A stretch of 64,000 nt of DNA from Panagrolaimus kolymaensis (GCA_028622995.1 JAJQJQ010000045.1:248001-312000); one strand, 5' to 3'; numbered from the stretch's first letter, positions 11,711 through 25,700 are shown. Numbers and translations are program-made. The notes: generated by a model not told the origin, from the sequence alone.

Positions 11711-13565
11711 AAAATAATCTTTTTATTTAATCATTTATCTTTTTCTTCTAAAAATAATTACAATAAACGCTTTTTTAAATTTATAAATTTATAAAATTTT
11801 TGGTAAAAAAAGAAAAACGAAATAATTTTAATATTTTTATGCTATTTTCTTTTTAAATTTTTCTAAGCTTTTTAGAAATTTACTGAATTTTTTGTAGTAT
11901 CTTTTTGACCAGAATAAAAAAATATGAGAGACACAGTTTTTTAAAAAGCGGAAAAAAAAGAAGAGTATGTCAAGTAACTGCATGAAATTGCATAAAATAA
12001 AATTTCACTGATGTCACGTCACAGTTTTAAAAAGTGTCAATAAAAAAAAGAAAAGAAAAGGAAGAAGTTTTAAATGGCTCAAAAAACTGGTGGCACTTAC
12101 TTGAGAGAGAAAAAAAACAGTTAGATCGTGATTTCTTGAAAAAAAAGATAAAAGATTAAGGAAGTTAAAAACTTCAAAACAAAACACACAAATTCATATT
12201 TTAAAAAAGCGGAAGGCGTTGATTTTTATTTTTCGTGGTCTTTATTTTTTTGTTGATGGCGAAAATGATTCGTGATGCTTTTGAACTCATTTTAAAAAGT
12301 GGATATAAAAAGGTCTCAAAAAAAAGGAAACTTAAATAAGTTAGTTAAGTTTTGGCTTTTTTTATATTTCCACTATTCTTAGAAATTTACAATATTTCGA
12401 TGTTTAACAGAAGTGAAATTTTTTTTAGTGAATCTAATACTTTCAATCACTATTTTTTTGAGAGATTCTAAATTAGTAAATTTTAAAATTTTATAAAAAA
12501 ATGGTTCAATGTACCATGTTTTTTGGCTATAATTTTTTAGTTTTGGCATTTCACAAAACGTTTTAAAAACATTTAATACATAAAACAGAGTTTTTTAGTC
12601 TTCTATTATTATTATTTTTTGTCCTTCAATTTGGATTGTTTATTTGCACATTGAGTTTTTGTAACGAACAAAAAATTAGTTCAAGTGCCGCCACTATTTT
12701 TATTTTAAACCATCTGTAACAAAACCGACTAAACCTTTTTTTTCCATGCTTGCTTGTTACATTTTTCTCGATTTGATCGAACAGAGGCATTGAAACACAT
12801 TTTTTGGTTGTTGTTGTTTTCATTCAGTGGTCATTTATTTTTTTTTTTTGAGTGTGTGAATAAATGAGTGGAATCGCTTACTCGCGTGCATGCGCAAATT
12901 ATTTGCCACTTTTCTCATTTTTTGAAGAACAAATCTGACAAATGTAAAGAGCGCGAGAGAGAAGAGACAATAATCTTCATTTACATAAATTTACCGCATC
13001 CTTGAAATATGTATTACGACGACAACAATCATCGATGAAGGATGATGGACAAAGAATTTTTAACGAAGTCTTTAATTTTTTGTTTTGTTTAATTTTTGAA
13101 ATTTTTTTCAACAACAAAAAAAGCTTTTTTTAAAACCACGGTTTTTTTTCTTTACTATTCTTAATCTGACTATATATCCATGGATATAGTTTCATTTAAG
13201 TCTAAAAAAGTACAGTTTTTTTGCCAAAAAAAAGATGGATCAAAATACAAGTTTCTATTTTAATCCTTTTCACACACATATTTTTGTACATTGGTCTTAA
13301 AGTATGTAAAACCCGCGTGAAAATTTGAATTTTAATCTTTTTGAGCCGACTAAAGTCTTTATTTGAGATTCTGTTTTGGATTATTTTTTTTTTGAAACAA
13401 ATAAATAACTGTTTTAGTTTTGAACTTTTATAAAAAAAACTTTTTTTGTATCATTTTTAAATCAGAGCAAATAAATTTTCGAAAAAATACATTAAAATTT
13501 TTCGTGTTCGTGATTTTGTTAAATTTTAAATAAATAAACTGTAAATTCTGACATTTTTCAGAAAA
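11711..13565. other. intergenic stretch, nothing recognised
   Basis: About 1.85 kb of A/T-rich sequence with poly-T runs. A slightly GC-richer patch at 12870-12960 (GCGTGCATGCGC, GCGCGAGAGAG) has no ORF or clear repeat partner in the window. Confidence 0.4.
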
Positions 13566-16500
13566 ATGATTTCCCAAACACTCCCATATTTTTCCATTTT
13601 GTTCTTTTTTGAAATATCTGCTGCTTGGCATGCAATTCCATCCCCATCAGCCACCTATCATTCGCCTCCCGCATCAATTTCATGTAAATCAGGAGAAAGT
13701 TTTGTTCGAGATAATATTCTTTATGATTGTGTAAGCAGCAATGGAGAAAATGGTCAAACCCATGCCAAACCCATTGGATGTGCACCCGAAGGAGACAAAG
13801 ATAAATCCATAGTTAAGCCCGGAGAAGTTTTTTCTAATGAACATTTTAAATATCAATGTGAAGAAGAAAATAATGCGCTGGTTTTAAAAATCATTAGTAA
13901 GTAAAAAACTAAAAGAGTGTTTTAAAAGTCGGTGCTAAATCACAAAAAAAAATAAAAAGTGTCAATAATGGAAAATGTCTTTGAACGAAGAAAAAAATCT
14001 TAGATCTAAATATTAATTTTTTGTTGAAAGGATTGATAAATTCTGTTTTACTTGCTTTGTTTCTTTTTAGTTTTCAATACTCTAAAAAAATTGCATTTTT
14101 AGATTGCATTGACTCCACTGGCACAGTAGTAGAAATCGGCAGCTTTTTTACTATGGAAGACGAAAATGGAAACCATCAAACCACGGAATGCTTAGGAGAT
14201 TATTTGAAAGTTAAAAAAACGGTTTTGCAATGTAAGTTTTCAACCCCAAAACCTCAAAAAATATTCTTTTTTCGAAAAAAAGAAACTTTAAAAATTTGAA
14301 TCAAACTAAACTTTTTGTAAACCATTTTTACAGGGACTAAATGCACTCTCCCATCTGGAGCAAAAGTCACGGAAGGCAATTTTCAAGTCCAAACTTTAAC
14401 AGCCAAAACCCCAAACAAACCCATTCTTCAAAAGGGTGAAATAATTTCATGCATTCGTAATGGAAAAGAAGTGGGTTTAAAATGCACTGGATGTGTCACA
14501 GAAAAAACTTCCATTCATGTTGGAATTTCGGGTTATGTTGAAGTTGAAGGTCAATGGACTCAATGTCGACGAAACAATAATGGAAATTGTCGATTAATAA
14601 ATGTTACAAGAAATTGTAAGTATCTAAAAAATAGAAAAATGCAAATTTAAAAAAAAAGTTAGGAAAAAATAAATTAAAAATTAATTTTAGATGTTGATTG
14701 TCAACTTCAAGGTGGAGGAGCAACATATCAAAATGGAGTATATTTTAATGATACCAATGGAATTTCAACTTATTATTGCAATCATGGAGTTGTATCAAAA
14801 CAAGGTAAATTCTATCAGAAAAACAAATTTTTTTACAAAAAAAGCTCGGTTAAATTTAATTTTTTATAAAAACTTTTTTTTATCGAAAAATAATTTTTCC
14901 TAATCGATTTTTAGTATGATTTTTTTCTCACTGCTTTTCAAAGCTAGCACCAATCTTTAAAATTCAAATTCATGTCTTTTTTAAAAATTGCTTTCACAAA
15001 AAATTTTTTTCATTAAATTTTATTTTAAGGTTGCACCATTGATGGCCAATGGGCTTTAGTTGGTGAAGTGGTTTATTCTTCCAATGGCGAACCATTCCTT
15101 TGTGATTCATCCTCAACTTATTCCTCATTTAATGGACTTAAAGGCTGCACTCTCCCAAGTGGATCAACGACAACAACTAAAAAATTCCAAGAAATTTGGA
15201 AGGATGGCGATGTAATGAAACGATGTTATTGGAAAAATGGTCCTAATGGGCCTAAAGAAGAATTAATTATTAGTTACGGTAATTCACAGAAAATAAAAGT
15301 TTGAAACTATAAAATTTAGACGATTTTTTTAGCTTGTATTCGAGGCGATGAAATTATTGCTGAAAATAAAGTTATTCAACGTGAAAATGGAATATTTGAA
15401 AAATGCGCTCGTGGAATGGATGGAGAATTGAGTATTCGAAAATTAAGTGAAAAAGAATTAATGGATTTTATGAAACGAAAAGTTAGTTTATAAAAGCAAA
15501 CTTTAAAAAAAATTTCAAATCATTTTTTTTAAAATACGCAAATTTCTACGAAAAAAATTTCTTCAAATAGTTTTTTTTATTTGGCTAAATTTGACAAAAA
15601 AAGGAAATATTTAAGCTTTTAAAAAAATTGTTTTTTGAATTTTAGACTCTTCGCCTTGATCTCTCTGAATATTATGCAAATGGAGGAAAAGGAAATATTG
15701 AAACTTTTGGCGGCGGTGAAGCAACAGATGCAAAACCCACACCCGCTGATGATTCAGCCTTAGCATCATCTTCCTCATCGTCTACTACTCCAGCAACAAC
15801 AACAACTTCCACAACCACAAAAGCTTCGACCACGACGACTTCAAAATCCCCCGAAGAATCAAGTTCAATGCCTCCACTTCCATCTCTTCCACCTCTAAAT
15901 GATAGCGTCAAAGAAAGTTCCTCATCTGAATCAAAAAATCCAGAAATAAAAAATTCAACAGTTATGTCCCTTTCAACTTCAGCAAATATTTCAACAACAA
16001 AATCCACAAATAAAAAAAATTGTGAAGATTTAGTTTCATTTTGTTCAAAACTTTCAAGTTATTGCCCTGATTTTGATCGATATCAAGTTATTGATGCTGA
16101 TACAAGCAATAATAAGGTTCAAAAAATCCCCGCTGATGTTTTAGTATTACAAGATATTCTGGGAAAAGTTTTTATTGATAAATTAATGGAAGACACAACA
16201 CGTCCCATGTCACATTGTGAAGCAAGTAAGTGTTTTTGTTTTTGTTATTGTAAAATTCAAAAGACAGTAAAAAAATAAATAAGTAAAAAACTAAATACAT
16301 TTTGGAAACTTTTTTCTTTGATTCTCCCTCCCATCGAAAACTTTGAATTCATTGGGGGATTATAGCTTTAGATCCATCCTACCACGAAAATTTTATTTTT
16401 TTTATTTTTAATAGCTTTAAATTCTCGAATTAATAATTTTGGAAAAATTTTAGATTTCTTAACTCATCAACGAAAACTCAAACTTCTTGTTGATATTATT

Positions 16501-16643
16501 TGCCCCAAAACTTGCAACAGTTGTCTTCAACGTATGTTTTAAAAAATCTTTTTTAGCCATTTATAAATCCCAAATCTTTTTTTTTAGCAAATCAATCCGA
16601 AAAAGTAATCACTCGTCTTCAAGCTTCTTCACGATGTGGTTAA
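13566..16643 (+). CDS. secreted Cys-rich modular protein with Thr/Ser-rich linker and ShKT-like C-terminus
   Basis: Nine exons: 13566-13896, 14103-14231, 14334-14615, 14691-14804, 15030-15278, 15333-15481, 15646-16225, 16454-16531, 16588-16643; 655 codons. A signal peptide is evident (SILFFFEISAAWHA). Residues 35 to about 385 carry repeating small modules with two or more cysteines, a Tyr-X-Cys and a Gly-Cys-hydrophobic-Pro-X-Gly turn (GCAPEG, KCTLPSG, GCTLPSG). These resemble the nematode fibronectin type I-like modules named after the cell-migration protein MIG-18; that assignment is tentative. A Thr/Ser/Pro linker follows, probably O-glycosylated. The C-terminus (CEDLVSFC ... CPKTCNSC) resembles an ShKT domain. 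Most internal introns are phase 1, as expected for exon-shuffled extracellular modules. Likely extracellular matrix or cuticle-associated. Confidence 0.8.
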
Positions 16644-16969
16644 TCCTGTTTTTTTTTTCTCATTTGTTTTGCTTTTTATTTTTTGAGCTTTATTAATTAA
16701 ACTTTCATTCTTCAAATTTCGTGCAATAAATTTTTTCCTTAGTTAACGCCGCTTTTTTATATTTGTAAAAAGAATAGAAATTAATTTAAAAAAATTACCA
16801 CAAAAAAGTAAAGAAAAATTGTTTAAAAAAAATTACAAATACCAGTTTTACCACACAAAAAATATTATTAACAAAACGTTATAGAAAAAAATTGCACACA
16901 CGAATTTTACAATAAGAAAAATTATAAAATTGAATAAAAAAGAGATCTCATATTTTTTTTGTTTGTTTT

Positions 16970-18551
16970 TTAATCGTCTGAAGCATTTACTGCAATCACA
17001 TTTGGTTGTTGAGGTTGTTGTTGTGGGACATTTCCTTCGGTCGAAAGTTTAGTGTATTCAGTTTTTTCCTGAAAAAAACTTTCTTTTTTTTTTTTCGTTA
17101 TTATCAAAACTTTTTTAAATAACAAAAAAATGTTTTAATTTTTTGAAATTTAAAAATTTACTCAAAAATCAAAAATGTAGTCAAGTTGTTGCCTCCGGAT
17201 GTTTTTTCCTTGATAACCCGAAGACTCCGGACCACACATTAATGGAAAAAACAACATTGCTTTTATAAAAGGGACGATCAAACAAAAATAGCAAAATACG
17301 CGTTGGGTCTTTTCAGTGGACCCAACAGAGTCGTTTCGGACCATAGAGAAAAAGATATACTCTCTCTTTTTCGTTTTTTTTTCACTCAACAAAACTTTTT
17401 ATAAAAAAAAAACATTTTTGTAGCGATTTTTAAAACAGAGAAAGTCTCTCGCTTTAGTCGTCTCGTTCGGAGGCAGCTAGCTCGTTGTTGCTGCCAGGTG
17501 TGTAAAAAAAATATGCGCAACAACTTGGCCTCTGTTTTATTTTGTGGTTTGTGTGTTTTATAAAATTAATTTTGCTTGAGTCTTTTTCGATGTGGTCCGA
17601 AGCTTCCCGGTTATCGCTTTACACGGAGCTTCCTTAAAGGAAGTTTTCCGGGGGCACAACTTGACTACATTTTTTTAATTTTAGAAAATTATAAACCTTT
17701 CCATTTTTCGAGGCCTTAATATTAGAAATGATTAGGTTTTACTTTTTTTTCAGTTCTTAAAAAGCATTTTGACAACAAAAAAGCTTACCCTTAAAAATTT
17801 TAAATATCGATTATAAACTCCAATAAAGCACATAGTAGCCGCGGCAGCCATATGAAGCATGATTGCAACTAAATAAATCCAAAATGGACCCAATACATAT
17901 TCAACTCGATCAGTATCAATAAAAATGCCCGGAATTGAAGCGGTGGCATAATTTCGTTTTCCAATCGCCATAATTAAAACTAAACACAGCGACATGAAAT
18001 CGGCGAGAACCACGAGGAAAGTTAAAATAAGAGTTTGAACTTGAACCAAAATAAGTTTTTCACGTAAAATTCCACAGAAAGCGCATAAAAGTCCGACGAC
18101 ATTGCAAAAAAATAATAGGATCATAGAAGTTCGACAAATATCCACAGCTCGAAGAAATCCACTGCTATCGAGATTTACATAAAGAATGGATAATAAAATG
18201 CAAAAAGCGATCTGAAAAATTAACGAGGTTTAGAGGTTTTTTAAAATTAAAATTAAAATCTGTCTAAAATTAACAAAAAAATATTTGCATTAAATCATTT
18301 TAAAAAAAATCGTGTTAGACCCCATTTAGAAAATTTCTTTTTGAGACTATTTAAATAATTTTTTCAAATTAAAGCTTTTAGAAAACAAAATTTACTTGTA
18401 AGAGAGTTGAAGCCAGCACTGCATTTTTAACATGCAAAGTCTCACAACAAGCTGATGGATAATATTCTGCTGCTTCTGGATCAAAATGAACTCCATTTGG
18501 GTGTCGTCGGGGTGGCGGTTGAGAGGCAGGATCGGGTTGTACACGAACCAT
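16970..18551 (-). CDS. four-TM (tetraspan) membrane protein
   Basis: Three exons on the minus strand: 18551-18396, 18211-17789, 17068-16970; 225 codons. A short Pro-rich cytosolic N-terminus (QPDPASQPPPRRHPNG) precedes four hydrophobic segments at about 50-70, 85-110, 115-140 and 165-190. The second is IYLV-poor and Cys-containing (LLFFCNVVGLLCAFCG), and the fourth is FWIYLVAIMLHMAAAATM. It ends with a polar Gln/Pro-rich tail (VPQQQPQQPN). Size and layout fit LAPTM-like or MARVEL-like four-TM proteins, but no diagnostic motif settles it. The last intron (17069-17788) contains a roughly 500-bp inverted-repeat element. The gene is convergent with the secreted protein gene ending at 16643. Confidence 0.78.
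17171..17675. mobile_element. non-coding terminal-inverted-repeat element (MITE-like) in an intron
   Basis: The left end AAAAATGTAGTCAAGTTG (17171-17188) is matched in reverse complement by the right end ending at about 17675. The terminal match is exact for at least TGTAGTCAAGTTGT. Weaker inverted similarity continues inward, with GATAACC..GAAG and CGGACCACA on both arms. The total inverted arm is roughly 70-95 bases with small gaps. The centre has GAGAGAG and CTCTCTC patches and no ORF. It is GC-richer than the host intron. The A/T run at each end prevents a clean call of the target duplication and the superfamily. Confidence 0.72.
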
Positions 18552-21500
18552 AATTATTTTTTGGGACTTTTTGGGAAAAAAGGCTAGAAAATTTTCAGCA
18601 TAAAGTAAATTTTTTTTAGAGAAGTTTAAAATTTCACGAATTAAAAAAAATAAAAATCAACGGTCGTCGGAGAAGAAAATCAAACTAGAAAATTCACGTC
18701 CCTAATAATTTGAATTCAAATATATATAAAAAACGTTTATTTTTTAATAATTGAATTATTACAAATTCGTAAGGTCAAGAAAAAAGAGACAAAACAAAAA
18801 AAGAAGCCCATAGCGCCTATTTAAAAAATTATTGATATTTGTTAAAAAAAATTATCGTCGATTAAGAAAAAGAAAAAACCCAACTGAATTATTTTTAAAT
18901 ATTCATAATTTGTCATTTTTTTATAATAAATATTGGCAAAAAAAAAGAAAGAAACAAATTAAATATAATTTTAAATTTTCAACCAGACCGAACTGACTCA
19001 AAATCAACAAATTTCAGATGTCAAAAAGTGAAATTAAGGTATGGCAAATAATTGGAACCAAATAATAATATAAATATCAAACTTTAAAATGTTTTTGAAA
19101 AAAAGTATACGAAGGTGAAAAAATTCTGAGAATGCAAGCCCTCTTTTATTACATGTCGTCTTTCAAGTTCAAATAAAAAAGAAAAGAAAAGTTTTTAATG
19201 CGATTTTTGTCACGTTTTTTATTTTTCATAATCATTCTAGAAGCCATTTTGATAATGATGATCACAAGAAGAAGCAAGCGATCATAATTAGTGAAAAATA
19301 AAAAAAACGTGATAATGAAAAGCTTTGAAATGGAACCGTCATAGTTTTCCGAAATATAACAAAAAAAGATGGAAGCAATTTTATAAATAAAAAATGGAAA
19401 CTCCGGTGTCCAGACTTCGAGAAAGAAAAAAGAAGTTTAAAATAGCCTAAAAATTCGATACATACTTTTTCGGGGTCATTTCTTTTTTCACCAAGGTTTA
19501 AACTTTTTTTTACAAAAGTTTTTAACCGGTTTTTATTTTAGTTTGATTGTGACGTAGAAGATGTCGAGCCAAAACTTTGCAACTTCTTTTTTGATAAGAT
19601 ACTTCCGTTTTTTTTCCTTTTTAATGTTGCAATTATTATGGCTGAAAACAGAAAAAGAAAGATAGGAGCAAAGAATAGTTCAAATTAAAAAGTAAAAAAA
19701 GTGGTCAGTTTTTTGGAAGGAAACAAACTCAAAAAATTGTAACATTTAAATAGAAAACTTTTTAACATTAAAACCCCAGGGAAATTTTCTCGTAAAACTC
19801 TAACTATTTTTTTTATTTAAATATCAAAAAGCTACCTTCGAAAAAAATAATAACAACTTTATAAAATAAACGAGATATGTATTTTGAAGAAAAAACAACG
19901 GATTTCAAAAAAGGTATGAAAAGAATAATACTTTTTTTTATTAGGATTAATAAAAGAAAAAAGTAGCCAGCCAGCCTGGTTTTGGGTTGTCCAAAAAAAG
20001 TTGAATTGGAAATGAGTCATTTATTTATATGTATGTGTGACGCAAAAAATTGGGGACGACATTCAAGAAAAATAACACTAAACTTTTTCCTTATTTGGAT
20101 TGAATAAAAAAAATTCAAAACAAAACATGTACTTCAAATTTACAAGTCTTTCGGGTTGAGACTCAAAATTATTTTTAAGCTTTTTCGATATTTCTCCAAA
20201 GCAAAAGTTCTTTTTATGGGAATTTTACTTTTATTAAAATTTATTAACACTATTTTTATTTTTACTAAAAAATCAACAACATTCAAGCAGATTACTTTAA
20301 AAAACTCGACCAACAAAAACAAACAAAAAAACAGGGATAAAAAGTTTTTAGTTTTAGTAGCTCACGTGGAGATTGAGAGCCAAAGAGAGCAAAATAAAAT
20401 AAATCGTTAAAGGAAATTCAATTTGAATGAATGGTAGTTTTTTTTGTTGGTTGGTTGATTGGTCGAAAGTGGAAAAAGGAGAATGAAAGAAAAAATAAAT
20501 GGATGACCGCGTTTGACCCATTTTTCTTTTTTTTTATTTCACTTCCACGCATCTGAAAAAAAAGGAGGTTGTTGTTGTCGTTAGTTAGTTAGTTCGAGGA
20601 CATCCACAATCGCGAACACGATGGAAAAAAAAGGGATTTTTGATTCCAAACAACTAAAAAGCAGGAAAAAACTTTTGTGCTTTTATGGGATAAAAAATCT
20701 TTTTGTTTCATAATTTTTGTTTTGATTGAAAAAAAAATAATTACAAATCGATTATTAACGAGATCTATGGATCGATCATAAAACAAGGATTTATTTTGTT
20801 ATGAAAAGAATTTTACTAAAATGCAAATAAATTAAATGAATTAAAGAATTTAACAGTTTTTTGAATACAATTTCAGAAACGAAATTTAAAATTTTTCTTT
20901 TTGCAATATCGGAAGCTTCGATTATCTTTTTTTATATTCTTTGGTTTGTATTTTAAAATAAATCAAAGCCAAAAGAATTTTGTGGAGGAAAGAAAAAGGT
21001 TTAGAAATGCAAATTTTAATTTTTGTCTTTTTGGTGACAAGTTCCTCCCAGATTCTTGAAGCCGTTAAATGGATTTCATTGATTTATCTTTTTTATAATT
21101 GCTTCGAATTTTTATTAATATTTTGCAAAACTTTTGAACACAAAGTATTATTCTTAAGCTCTTTCAGCCATTTGTTTAAGTTCAAATGCACCGGAAGAAA
21201 CTTGACTTCCATATTTTTTTAATAAAAAATTTAAAACATCATAAATTTCAATTTTATCTTTCTTTTTTTAAAATCCATAAAACATGTCTCCTTTTTTCAT
21301 CTATTGTTTTTTTTGATGCAGAAAGTTAGACAAGTTAAAAAGCAATTATTATTTTGCAAAAAAAAATAAAATAAATAATCCAACAAAGTTTTTTGCATGC
21401 AAAAAATAATATTTTTTTATAATCAAGCAAAGTTGGGCTTTAAGGTGGCAAATTTTTTTGGGAAATGCCGCCACAAAAAGCAAAACAACAACAATCACTT

Positions 21501-22762
21501 TTATGCTTGTCTATCAAAAAATCAAAATCAAAAAAGAAGAAAGAAAAGAATGTTTAAAAAAGCTTGAGACAACAATATTGGTGGTGACTCTTAAATAAAT
21601 CAGCAGCTGTTAATTGAAAAATGAAGGAAGGAATGAAAAAAGTGGGCGGTGTTAATTTTTTTTTGTTTCATTCATTGATGAGTTGTTAAATTATAAGCAT
21701 TATATCTTTATGAGAGAAAAAAATGCTCTTTGGCTTGGACTTGAGAAAAATGGGAATGGAAAGATAAAGCTTCTTTCCTTCCTATCTCGTTGAGATAAAG
21801 CTAACTTATCGACAAAAAAGAATGCGATTGAAAGATAGATTGTTAGTTAATAAATTTTTTTATTGGCTTTTATATTCATGCATTTTTAGCTTTTCTTTCT
21901 ATTTTTTTTTTGGTTCAGCAATTTCCATTTTAGCCTTTTTCTTGTTCAATAAAAACTTTGACATTGTTAAAACAGAGTCAAATTAGATTATGGCTTTTGC
22001 AACGACGGAAATTTTAAAACTAAAACTTCTAACTTTTCGGCTCAGGAATTTTATATTTACATTCTTTACTATAAGTTTATGGATTTTGAATTTTGAATTT
22101 AATAAAACGTATGACTCCATCTAATTTCGTTATTTAAAATACTTTATTTTTATTAATATAAAAAATTATTTAATATCAAATTTTTTGATGTGGCAAATAT
22201 TATTTTTTAATCATATTCTTTTTGCTTTTAAAATCAGACCACCGCTTTTTTATATTATCTTTCTTTAACTTTGATTCAAGCATTCGTGTCCTAGCCTCTT
22301 TTTTTTACATTCATTCTTGTGGTTGGTTATTTTTGATATGTATGTGCCAGAAAGTTTCAATCACGTCTAACATTTCCATCGAGAAAATATAACTGTCAAC
22401 TTTTTTCAAAAACATTCTTATCCTCAAAAAAAAACTATCATCAAAAACTATTATTTTTTGCTTCCTCTAAAAAAATATCCTAGAACAAAGAAAGAAGTGA
22501 GTGGGTCGTTAAAAAATGCTTCCGTCTTTTAGCCGACTTTAGTCACTTCATTTTTTTATTGTTGTTTTGAGGAAGAAATAAAAATGAAACTCAAACTTTT
22601 TTTTTAAAATGCTCGCGTTCGCGTTCCATATTTTTCTAGTCTCTTTGATTTTGTTAAATTATTTTTATTTACTTTTGTTGATTTTTTTCAGTTGGCTGGA
22701 ACAACAAAATTTAGCGGTGATTAATAAAACTTTTTGTATTGCTTCTTTTAAATTTCAAAAAT
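18552..22762. other. long intergenic region, nothing recognised
   Basis: About 4.2 kb of A/T-rich sequence. A signal-peptide-like start at 21007 (MQILIFVFLVTSSSQ) was examined, but it meets a stop right after the only plausible splice. No other feature found. It may contain the promoter of the gene starting at 22763. Confidence 0.4.
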
Positions 22763-25700
22763 ATGGGAAGAAGACTTATTTTTGATGATGATAAACAAAA
22801 GTAAGTTTTTTGCTTTGAGTAATATCTTTTGTGTTGAAAAGAAAATTTTTGCTTTAAATTTGAATATTGTTTTTTGACTTTTTAATTACTTTTTTGTGCT
22901 CTTTTTTTTAAAAACTTTTTTGTATAAAAATAAACAAAAAATTTAACCCCTACCCCATGGAATGACTACTGATTTTTGGCCGAAATCAGTGCACAATAAT
23001 GCATATTTTTTGCGCGCATTCGGGAGAGTTTTTTTCGGCGGTCGTGTTCACGAAAATCTTTATTTATTTCCGTGACGATAATGATCCGGGTCGCAGTGTG
23101 GACTCGATCATGGCCTCGCTTAAGCTATAGTGTTGCGCCGTCAACCACTATACTATTTAAGCGGGCCAGCAGACTTGCGACAGAGCGACTCACAGTCATT
23201 CGTTCATTCATTCACAAAAAAGCTGCAGTACCACCAAAAACTCGCGCACATATTTTGATTTTGATTTTTTGATGGAAAAAAAGAGAGTTTGAATTCGATG
23301 TGCATTTTTTAGTTGGTCAACACTTTTTTTATTTTTTAGCTTGAAAGTATTTTTCTAACCAAATTTTTTTTCTTTAACAAATTTCGTCTTAAATTTATTG
23401 GATCCTATATTCCTTTTTTCTATTAGTATAAAAATTAAGTATAAAATTAATTTTCTAAGAAATAGAAATAATTTTAAATTTAATTGATTGATTTACATTC
23501 GACGGCGCCACTTTCTATCTATTATATCAACTCCAATATTTTGTTGCTTTCATTCATTTATATTTTCTTTGCTTTTAAAAAAAACTCTGATTAAACATTC
23601 TTTTTGTTTAGTTAACTTTTGATTTAAAAACAAACCAAATTTAATAAGCAATAATTTTTTTGTCATTCACAAATCTAAGAAAATTCCAATTTCATAATTT
23701 TTTCCCCCGCATATAAAATCCAAAAAATGATTCATAACCATACAGCCACGAACATGTCAAACCCAAAAAAATTAAGTAACCAACTGTTTTTTATACATAT
23801 ATACGTGCACTTTTTTTGCTCTCATTTCAACGATATTCCACCCCCTCTTTACACTTCGTTCAAAACCTATGGAGACTAACAAAAAAAAACAAAAAAAAGC
23901 ATTTATTTTTGCGTCTAGAAAAAGTTTAGTTTTTTTTTGTCCAATCAAATGAAACAAACAGTTGCTTTTTAAAAAAATATGTGAATATTAACGTCATCGG
24001 TTAAATGAAAAAAGTGTGAAAGTGAAGGTGTGTGGGAGAAAGAAAAGAATTTTAGCCTTTGGTTTATTTATTTTTTTATTTTCGAGCCTGCTTAATAAAA
24101 ATATATATGAGGAAGTTATTATTGTTATTTTTTGTTTGTTTTTTATAAACAAAAAGTTTTAGTTATTTTTTAAAACTAAAAACTGTTTTAAAAAATAATA
24201 AGCAATTATGAATTTTTTGTTTTACATTGAAAAGAAACAATGGATTTATTTATTTTTTTGGAGTAACAGAAAAAAGTGATTAATTATATTCCCAAAGTCA
24301 AGATTGAAAAGAAAAAAAAACGACTAAAGGCATTTTTTTCTTCTCAGTTGATAGGAACAACAACAAAAAAAACTAAACATTTGTTTTTAGACAATTTTGA
24401 TAAACGTAAAATTTTGCCTTGGTGATTAGAAACAAAAATGCAAGGATTGGTAAAAAAAAGCGTTGAAAATTCTAGAAAGTAAAACTTTAAAAAATAAGAA
24501 TTTACTGCATTTGTCGTATAGGGACGATGGTAATAGGGACAGATGCTGTAATTGTCTCGTTTGACATAAATGAGGAATACATAAGTTTTCTTATATGTAT
24601 TACAACAATGAGAAACACAATAACCAAATAAGTTGATTACCGATTACTACTTTGAGTAAGGTAATAAACTACAGCAACGAGCTTACACACACGCGAAGAT
24701 ATAAAAAGAAGTTTATTATTAAAACTACACAAAACCAGGAACAAACAAATAAATAAATAGGAATTTAGCAGCAGAACACAATAGTTGAGAATGATGACCA
24801 ACAATGAAATGAAGATGAATAAAATAAGCAAGCATTAGATTGGCATAGAGACATACGAAGCCAATGATTGATGATGGAAGAAGAATGAAGAAAGAGAGAA
24901 TAATGTGGATTGAGGTCATCCATATGACACGCCGCCTCCCTCTCTTAATCGACGTCCTCGTCGATGGATACATAACGATCAGCATTATTGAGTTTACCAT
25001 ATATTTTGAACTTTGATGGTTGATCACTTGAAGGACGAGTAGCATCTTTGAGATATTCTTTAGAAATCATAACATCAGTTTTTACCATACGAGCATCTTT
25101 CTTAACAAGTTTCTTTGAAGAGCAAATTTGTTTACCTTTTTTAACATCAATAACTTTCATTTCACGTTCTTTAATAACATTACAACATCCTTTCCCATGT
25201 TCTTGATCGTTCAGTTTGGTTGACATTTCTTTATTATTATCAGCAGTAGAGTTTATCATACCATTTTGAAATTTGAGAACATTGCGACGAGTTTGTTTTC
25301 TACCAGAACCATGAGTTTTTGAGTATTGATAGTGTTTATCAGGAGTTTCCATACCAGCATTTTCTTTTTCTTTCCTTGATGAATCAGCACGAGCAGTAGT
25401 ATCCACGCGACCTTTTTCTTTAGCTTTAAGTTTGCTATGGTTTACTTTGAAACTCACAAACAAAACTTTCTTTTTTACAGTTGGCAAATGGTCAACGTTT
25501 TTATTTAAACTTTTATGGCTTTGCGCGATAGTTGGTTTATCGGTACCTTCGGGCAAACTATCAATTTTTCTTCTAATCCTTTCGTCCGTTTCTTTCTTAC
25601 ACGAACTTTGATTAGTAGCTGCTTGTTCAACAGATGATGTACGCCTCTGTTCACGGTAATAGCCAATATGGTTATTAATAACCGGTAATGTGTCTGCATT

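Noticed and set aside
15672..16007. Val/Glu-rich minus-strand ORF
   Set aside because: Antisense of the Thr/Ser-rich linker exon of the secreted protein gene.
21007..21190. Small secreted peptide starting MQILIFVFLVTSS
   Set aside because: The only plausible splice leads to a stop after three codons; no other support.
24637..24831. Hydrophobic 64-aa ORF present twice (also 27885-28079)
   Set aside because: Both copies lie in the LTRs and are repeated only because the LTRs are. No sign of coding.
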